Source: Pseudomonadota bacterium (lineage in GTDB: Bacteria; Pseudomonadota; Alphaproteobacteria; Caulobacterales; Caulobacteraceae). From it: a DNA stretch of 10,639 bases. Under the pieces are notes generated by a model that saw nothing but the letters and a program-made list of their open reading frames with translations, had not been told where the DNA came from and made no database searches. The position numbers were made by a program, and so were the translations under genes. The stretch lies in NCBI GenBank assembly GCA_023428785.1, contig JAEYWU010000089.1, positions 1 through 10,639 on the forward strand. The letters are read 5' to 3'. Of this stretch, positions 6,895 through 10,639 are shown piece after piece. Each line of letters starts with the position of its first letter. Position 1 is the stretch's first letter.

Positions 6895-7524
6895 ATGGAC
6901 GCCCTACCCTACCCCGATGTGCTTGAGACCTGGGTCCTGCCGGCGTTGCTGGGGCTGGGGCTGGCGGCGGCGTCGGGCCTCAGGATCTTCATTCCGCTGC
7001 TGATGGCGGCGCTGGCGGCGCGGTTCCAGCTGTTCGGGATCGAGCTGAACGAAAGCATGGCCTGGTTGACGTCCAACGGGGCGATCGCGGCCCTGGGCCT
7101 GGCCACCGCCATCGAAATCGTGGCCGACAAGGTTCCATTCCTCGACAACGCCCTGCACGCCATCGGGATCATCGCCCGGCCCGTGGCCGGGGCCGTAGCC
7201 GCCGGCTCGATGTTCGCGGGGCTGGACCCGACGGCCGCGGCGGTCGCCGGCATCATCGTGGGGGCCCCCACCGCGCTGGCGTTCGGCGCCGCCCAGGGCG
7301 GGACACGGGCGGCCTCGACGGCGACCACCGGCGGCTTGGCCAATCCGTTCCTCAGCTTCATGGAAGACGTGCTGAGCATCGGGACGGTGCTGCTGGCCTT
7401 CGTCCTGCCGGTGCTGATCCCGGTGCTGCTGGTGGTCCTGTTCTGGAGCGTGTGGATGCTGTTCCGCAGGATGCGGCGCAGGCCTGAGACAAGGCCGCGC
7501 CCTACGCCTAGACGTCGAACTTGA
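6895..7524 (+). CDS. DUF4126 family membrane protein
   Basis: This 209-residue hydrophobic protein fits DUF4126, a family of unknown function. Supporting motifs are ASGLRIFIPLL (26-36) in the first membrane segment and the conserved polar stretch E74-x-x-A-D-K79-x-P-x-x-D84-x-x-x-H88. Hydrophobic segments fall at about 13-43, 62-76, 95-109, 112-132 and 158-190. The last ends in a very basic tail rich in R and P, probably cytoplasmic. It begins 4 nt after the DUF962 stop, with AGGG in the junction, so translational coupling is likely. Its last 17 bp overlap the end of the convergent aldehyde dehydrogenase gene. Function is unknown; the operon with a lipid-oxidation-type DUF962 protein only hints at a membrane or lipid role. 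Confidence 0.82.
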   Translation: MDALPYPDVLETWVLPALLGLGLAAASGLRIFIPLLMAALAARFQLFGIELNESMAWLTSNGAIAALGLATAIEIVADKVPFLDNALHAIGIIARPVAGAVAAGSMFAGLDPTAAAVAGIIVGAPTALAFGAAQGGTRAASTATTGGLANPFLSFMEDVLSIGTVLLAFVLPVLIPVLLVVLFWSVWMLFRRMRRRPETRPRPTPRRRT

Positions 7525-9010
7525 CGCCCTGCGCCAGTGGCAAACTGTCCGAGAAGTTCACCGTCTGGGTCTGGCGGCGCATATAGGCCTTCCAGGCGTC
7601 CGAGCCCGACTCGCGACCGCCCCCGGTTTCCTTCTCGCCGCCGAAGGCTCCGCCGATCTCCGCGCCCGAAGGGCCGATGTTGACGTTGGCGATGCCGCAG
7701 TCCGAACCCCAGGCCGACAGGAAGCGCTCGGACTCCCGGATGGACCCGGTGAACACGCAGGACGACAACCCTTGCGGCACGGCGTTCTGGATCGCCACGG
7801 CCTCGTCGAAGTCGCGGTAGATCAGGACGTAGAGGATCGGCGCGAAGGTCTCGTGCATGACCACCGCCGACTGGGCGGGCATGCGGACAATGGCCGGGGT
7901 GACATAGCAGCCGTCGCGGTCGAGTCGTTCGCCGCCGGTCAGGACCTCACCGCCTTGCGCGCGGGCCTGTTCGAGAGCGGAGGCGAAGCCGCGCGCTGAA
8001 TCCTCGTCGATCAGCGGGCCCACCAGCGTCGCCGTGTCCGACGGGTCGCCGATCGGCAGGGTGCCGTAGGCTTTCATGAGGCGGGCGGTCAGGGCCTCGG
8101 CGACGTCCTCGTGGACGATCAGGCGGCGGAGCGTCGTACAGCGCTGTCCGCAGGTCCCGACAGCGGAGAAGGCGACGGCGCGCACGGCCATGTCGAGATC
8201 GGCCGAAGGCGTGACGATCATGGCATTGTTGCCGCCGAGCTCCAGCAGGGAGCGGCCGAGACGGCCGGCCACGACCTGGGCCACCGCCTTGCCCATGCGG
8301 GTCGAGCCGGTGGCCGAGATCAGCGGCACGCGCGGGTCTGAAGCCAGGGCTTCACCGAGGTCGCGCTCGCCGATCAGAACCTGGGAAAGGTTGGCCGGAG
8401 CGTCGGCGCCAAAGCGGGCGACCGCTCGCTCGAAGACGGCCTGGGTCGCCAGCGCGGTGAGCGGGGTCTTCTCGGAGGGCTTCCAGAGGACGGAATCGCC
8501 GCAGACGAGCGCCAAGGCGGCGTTCCAGGCCCAAACGGCGACAGGGAAATTGAAAGCCGAGATGACGCCCACCGGACCCAGCGGCTGCCAGGTCTCACGC
8601 ATGTGATGGCCGGGACGTTCGCTTGGCAGGGTCAGGCCGTAGAGTTGGCGGGACAGACCGGTGGCGAAGTCACAGATGTCGATCATCTCCTGGACCTCGC
8701 CGAGGCCCTCTGAGACGATCTTGCCGGCCTCGAGCGTAACCAGCATGGCGAGGTCGTCCTTGGAGGCGCGAAGTTCCTCACCAAACAGCCTGACCAGCTC
8801 ACCGCGGCGCGGGGCCGGAATGCGGCGCCAAGCTTCGAAGGCGGAGACCGCGCGGCCCACGGCCAGTTCGGCGTCGGCTGCGGAATGGACCGCGACATGG
8901 CCGAGGCTGGAGCCGTCGATCGGCGAAGTCGCCTCAAGGCCGGTCGATGCGAGAGAGACGCCGAGGCGCGCGAGAATGGCCTGGGTCAGGTCTTTGGGAG
9001 AAGCGGTCAT
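7508..9010 (-). CDS. ALDH7-family aldehyde dehydrogenase, probable L-piperidine-6-carboxylate / alpha-aminoadipic semialdehyde dehydrogenase
   Basis: This 500-residue NAD(P)-dependent dehydrogenase expected in the cytosol. Rossmann and catalytic markers, numbered from the ATG at 9010: FNFPV with N154, WKPSE with K177, GSTRMG from 235, LELGGNN with general base E257, and GQRCTTLRRL with nucleophile C291. The C-terminal IGGAFGGEK then TGGGRESGSDAW is a hallmark of the ALDH7 (antiquitin/AmaB/PcD) group, which oxidises alpha-aminoadipic semialdehyde to aminoadipate in lysine or pipecolate breakdown. No other lysine-catabolic gene lies in the window, so the substrate rests on family similarity. 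The frame stays open to 9100, but the added 30 residues are arginine- and glycine-rich, do not look like the family and run into the neighbour's promoter. ATG 9010 or ATG 9022 is the likely start. Neither has a strong Shine-Dalgarno at good spacing; AGGG lies 11 nt before 9022. Confidence 0.9.
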   Translation of the reverse strand: MTASPKDLTQAILARLGVSLASTGLEATSPIDGSSLGHVAVHSAADAELAVGRAVSAFEAWRRIPAPRRGELVRLFGEELRASKDDLAMLVTLEAGKIVSEGLGEVQEMIDICDFATGLSRQLYGLTLPSERPGHHMRETWQPLGPVGVISAFNFPVAVWAWNAALALVCGDSVLWKPSEKTPLTALATQAVFERAVARFGADAPANLSQVLIGERDLGEALASDPRVPLISATGSTRMGKAVAQVVAGRLGRSLLELGGNNAMIVTPSADLDMAVRAVAFSAVGTCGQRCTTLRRLIVHEDVAEALTARLMKAYGTLPIGDPSDTATLVGPLIDEDSARGFASALEQARAQGGEVLTGGERLDRDGCYVTPAIVRMPAQSAVVMHETFAPILYVLIYRDFDEAVAIQNAVPQGLSSCVFTGSIRESERFLSAWGSDCGIANVNIGPSGAEIGGAFGGEKETGGGRESGSDAWKAYMRRQTQTVNFSDSLPLAQGVKFDV

Positions 9011-9098
9011 GGGCGGGGGCATAGCGCCGACGGCCCTGCGACGCCAGCGGCCGGAACCGCGCCGCCCGCGACGGGTTTCGCCATCACCATTTCCACCC

Positions 9099-9104
9099 AA
9101 GGAG
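9099..9104 (+). promoter_or_regulatory. Strong ribosome binding site for the CBS-domain gene
   Basis: AAGGAG lies 7 nt before ATG 9112. It is the best Shine-Dalgarno in the window and fixes the start. It also lies inside the upstream extension of the minus-strand dehydrogenase frame, which supports trimming that frame to 9010 or 9022. Confidence 0.75.
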
Positions 9105-9111
9105 AGCCGAG

Positions 9112-9525
9112 ATGAACATCAGCGAAGTGATGACCCGCGACGTCGAGATCGCCCGTCCGACCGACACCATTCAGTCCGTCGCCCAGAAGATGGCGTCCGG
9201 CGACTTCGGCTTCGTGCCGGTTTGCGACGGCCGCAAGATCCAGGGCGTGATCACCGACCGCGACCTGGCCGTACGCGCCGTGGCCGAAGGTCGTTCGTTC
9301 GAGACGCCGGTGTCGGAAATCATGTCCGGCGCCCTGGAATGGCGCTACGACGACGAGCCGGCGAAGGACGTTCTGGCGTGCATGGCGGAAAAGCAGATTC
9401 GCCGCCTGCCGATCGTGAACCGCGAGAAGGAACTCGTCGGGGTCGTCTCCCTTGGCGACCTCGCGCTCCAGGGCAAGGACAAGGCCGCCGGCGACGCTCT
9501 GGAGAGCATCTCAAAGAAGGTCTGA
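9112..9525 (+). CDS. Two-CBS-domain protein
   Basis: This 137-residue soluble protein is made almost entirely of two CBS motifs, at about 1-62 and 66-122, forming one Bateman module. CBS1 contains VMTRDV, then GFVPVCDG and GVITDRDLAVRAV with the ribose-phosphate-type T48-x-x-D51. CBS2 contains IMS, RRLPIVNREKELVGVVS and S113-x-x-D116. Such stand-alone CBS pairs usually bind adenine nucleotides or similar ligands and regulate a partner; ligand and partner are unknown here. It is preceded by a strong AAGGAG and divergent from the aldehyde dehydrogenase gene across about 100 bp. A short hairpin follows the stop. Confidence 0.9.
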   Translation: MNISEVMTRDVEIARPTDTIQSVAQKMASGDFGFVPVCDGRKIQGVITDRDLAVRAVAEGRSFETPVSEIMSGALEWRYDDEPAKDVLACMAEKQIRRLPIVNREKELVGVVSLGDLALQGKDKAAGDALESISKKV

Positions 9526-9530
9526 GGTTA

Positions 9531-9545
9531 GGGCGCTTAACGCTC
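9531..9545 (+). terminator. Weak hairpin after the CBS gene
   Basis: GGGCG (9531-9535) can pair with CGCTC (9541-9545), including one G-U pair, around the loop CTTAA, six bases after the CBS stop codon. No T run follows. It is a poor terminator candidate and overlaps the CtrA-like half-site at 9537-9551. Confidence 0.2.
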
Positions 9546-9551
9546 CCTTCA
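9537..9551 (+). promoter_or_regulatory. CtrA-box-like sequence upstream of the 190-residue gene
   Basis: TTAA (9537-9540), seven bases, then TTCA (9548-9551) differs at one position from the CtrA consensus TTAA-N7-TTAA of Caulobacterales. It lies about 70 bp before ATG 9620. TTAA is rare in this GC-rich sequence, but one imperfect site is not strong evidence. Confidence 0.2.
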
Positions 9552-9619
9552 CCGTGCCCCTGAACCACGTGTCAACGCCTCGGCGGCATTCTGGCGACTA
9601 GTCTTGCCGGGAGATCGCC

Positions 9620-10192
9620 ATGGCGCGCGCGCAGTTTCAAAGAGGCCAGAAGGTCTGGGTCGAGTGCGTGGGCGCCTGGGCCACCATCGAGAAGATCCAG
9701 CCCGTCTGGGCCAAGGGCTTCGCCGAGCCGGTGCGCGTCACCTACGACGTAGGCCTGGGCCGCGAGTTTCTGGCCCACGAACTGGCGACGCCGGAGGAAG
9801 ATCCTATCGCCGAACAGGGCGTCGGCGAATGGCGGCTGATGCGCGCCAAGAACAAGTGGCAGACTGCGGAGGACACTCCGCACCATCCCTTTCCCGGGAC
9901 CTATCCGGTCGTCGTGACCGACGAGCAGGACTGGGGCGGATGGCGCGTACCTGGAGCCGAATACGACCGCGACCCGCACAAGATGGAGTTGCAGGCGCGT
10001 CTGATCGCCAATGCCCCGAAGCTTCTGAAATTGGCAGAGGAAATGGTGCGCCAGGTCGATGAGGCTCCGGAAGACGCCCCGCCGGTGCTGATGGATCTGG
10101 CCATCGCCGCACGCGCTGTTCTGAAGTCGGTGACGGAGGTGTTGGCCCCGCCGGTGGACGCCCGTCCGGCGTCGGAGACCGCCGCGGCCTGA
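9620..10192 (+). CDS. Hypothetical protein, 190 aa
   Basis: I do not recognise this protein. Residues 1-55 are beta-rich and resemble a small SH3-like barrel: QRGQKVWVE, then AEPVRVTYDVGLGREFLAHEL. A second beta segment with many W and P follows (70-113, including W71, W80, W105 and W108). Residues 122-145 carry an amphipathic helix, MELQARLIANAPKLLKLAEE, like the short helical motif N-x-x-L-I-A-x-A-P-x-L-L common in small phage-encoded proteins. A final helix covers 157-174 before an alanine-rich tail. There is no signal or membrane segment. GGGAG (9609-9613) lies 6 nt before ATG 9620 and supports the start. Base composition matches its neighbours, so recent transfer is not evident despite the phage-like helix. 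It may share a promoter region with the CtrA-like site upstream. Function unknown. Confidence 0.75.
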   Translation: MARAQFQRGQKVWVECVGAWATIEKIQPVWAKGFAEPVRVTYDVGLGREFLAHELATPEEDPIAEQGVGEWRLMRAKNKWQTAEDTPHHPFPGTYPVVVTDEQDWGGWRVPGAEYDRDPHKMELQARLIANAPKLLKLAEEMVRQVDEAPEDAPPVLMDLAIAARAVLKSVTEVLAPPVDARPASETAAA

Positions 10193-10193
10193 A

Positions 10194-10246
10194 GACTCTC
10201 GCGCGAATCCCTGACCCCCGTTAGGATTCTGAATCGCGGGCGAATC
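10194..10246. promoter_or_regulatory. Cluster of five GANTC (CcrM-type) methylation sites
   Basis: GACTC (10194-10198), GAATC (10205-10209), GATTC (10225-10229), GAATC (10231-10235) and GAATC (10242-10246) fall within 53 bp between the stop of the 190-residue gene and the start of the last gene. Scanning by eye I found about eleven GANTC in the rest of the window, roughly one per 950 bp and almost all inside genes. In Caulobacter, CcrM methylates GANTC and GcrA activates promoters carrying such methylated sites. A methylation-responsive, cell-cycle-timed promoter is a reasonable inference. GAATCC (10205-10210) and GGATTC (10224-10229) also form an inverted repeat. Confidence 0.6.
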
Positions 10247-10253
10247 AAGGGAG
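10247..10253 (+). promoter_or_regulatory. Ribosome binding site for the truncated last gene
   Basis: AAGGGAG lies 6 nt before GTG 10260. It supports that GTG over the in-frame ATG at 10338 and lies directly next to the last GANTC site. Confidence 0.55.
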
Positions 10254-10259
10254 TGGCGC

Positions 10260-10639
10260 GTGGAGCGTCCCGATCGACGGGGACCACAGCCGGGCAGGCG
10301 GGCTTCTGACGCGGGCGGCCGCGCAGGACCCTCGGCCATGCCCAGCTGGCTGCGCGTCGGCGTCCTGATCGCCGCCATCGCCCTGGCCGCCTATACGGCC
10401 CTCTACGCCCGGGAAATCCGCGATCGGCCCCGCGACGAAACCGCCGAGGCTGCAGAAGCGCTCGCCGGCCAGGCCAGCCTGGCGGCTGCGCGCCTGGATG
10501 CGCGCCTCGCGCATATCGACGCTGCGCTCACCGTCGCAAGCGAGGACCTGGCCGCCGCCCCGGCCCGTCCCCTCGACGCCGCCGAGCGGGCGCAGGCGCT
10601 GGCCGGCGATAGCGCCGCCGCTATCGCGGTGATCGGGAC
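10260..10639 (+). CDS. Membrane-anchored protein, 5' part only (possible sensor)
   Basis: An open frame runs from GTG 10260 through the window end, giving 126 complete codons. An in-frame stop at 10230-10232 bounds it upstream. The first 26 residues are rich in R, G and P, then M27 begins PSWLRVGVLIAAIALAAYTA, one clear transmembrane segment (about 30-47). After it comes a charged, alanine-rich helical region (about 50-105) containing AGQASLAAARLDARLAHIDA, as in the extracytoplasmic or coiled parts of bacterial sensors. The layout of short cytoplasmic N-terminus, one membrane helix and long helix fits the start of a sensor histidine kinase or chemoreceptor-like protein, but no catalytic domain is visible. 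ATG 10338 is the alternative start. The GANTC cluster immediately upstream suggests cell-cycle control. Identity is unknown. Confidence 0.65.
   Translation, partial: MERPDRRGPQPGRRASDAGGRAGPSAMPSWLRVGVLIAAIALAAYTALYAREIRDRPRDETAEAAEALAGQASLAAARLDARLAHIDAALTVASEDLAAAPARPLDAAERAQALAGDSAAAIAVIG

Noticed and set aside
9011..9100. N-terminal extension of the aldehyde dehydrogenase to position 9100
   Set aside because: The extra 30 residues (many G and R) do not resemble ALDH N-termini and cover the intergenic region including the strong AAGGAG of the divergent CBS gene. Starts at 9010 or 9022 fit better.
9572..10378. A 268-codon minus-strand frame over the 190-residue gene and the GANTC region
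   Set aside because: It opposes a plus-strand gene with a good ribosome binding site and would cover the GANTC cluster. The translation looks like antisense low-complexity sequence.

Overview
This 10.6 kb window is high-GC bacterial chromosome with dense coding on both strands. It looks like an alphaproteobacterium of the Caulobacterales (Caulobacter/Brevundimonas type). That placement is inferred from the strong GC bias at third codon positions, the families present, intergenic double-hairpin elements with CCCTCCCC/GGGGAGGG arms, and a tight cluster of GANTC (CcrM-type) methylation sites in one promoter. No rRNA, tRNA, CRISPR array, insertion sequence or phage structural gene was seen.

Layout. 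Positions 1-211 are a C-rich, low-complexity leader with stacked hairpins. Next come an unrecognised 283-residue protein with a possible N-terminal helix-turn-helix (212-1063) and a second double-hairpin repeat (about 1107-1158). A very large soluble hybrid sensor histidine kinase follows (1238-5236, 1332 aa: PAS-PAS-GAF-GAF-PAS-GAF-coiled coil-HisKA-HATPase-receiver). A minus-strand NRAMP-like transporter (5233-6498) converges on it, and the two genes share one CTAG as both stop codons. Divergent from the transporter is a tight two-gene unit: a DUF962/Mpo1-like protein (6567-6890) and a DUF4126 membrane protein (6895-7524). Its end overlaps a convergent ALDH7-type aldehyde dehydrogenase (7508-9010, minus), probably acting in lysine/piperideine-6-carboxylate catabolism. 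Divergent from that are a two-CBS-domain protein (9112-9525), an unrecognised 190-residue protein (9620-10192), and the start of a membrane-anchored protein (10260 to the window end).

How they may work together. This is mostly a housekeeping mosaic and not one pathway. The hybrid kinase carries its own receiver and has no adjacent response regulator, so it probably signals through a phosphotransferase or regulator elsewhere. The DUF962-DUF4126 pair, 4 nt apart, is the only clear operon.

The strongest unexplained signals are five GANTC sites in 53 bp before the truncated last gene (about eleven found by eye in the rest of the window), the paired double-hairpin repeats flanking the first gene, and the loss of both canonical metal-site motifs in the NRAMP protein. 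No complete, clearly undescribed system was recognised.
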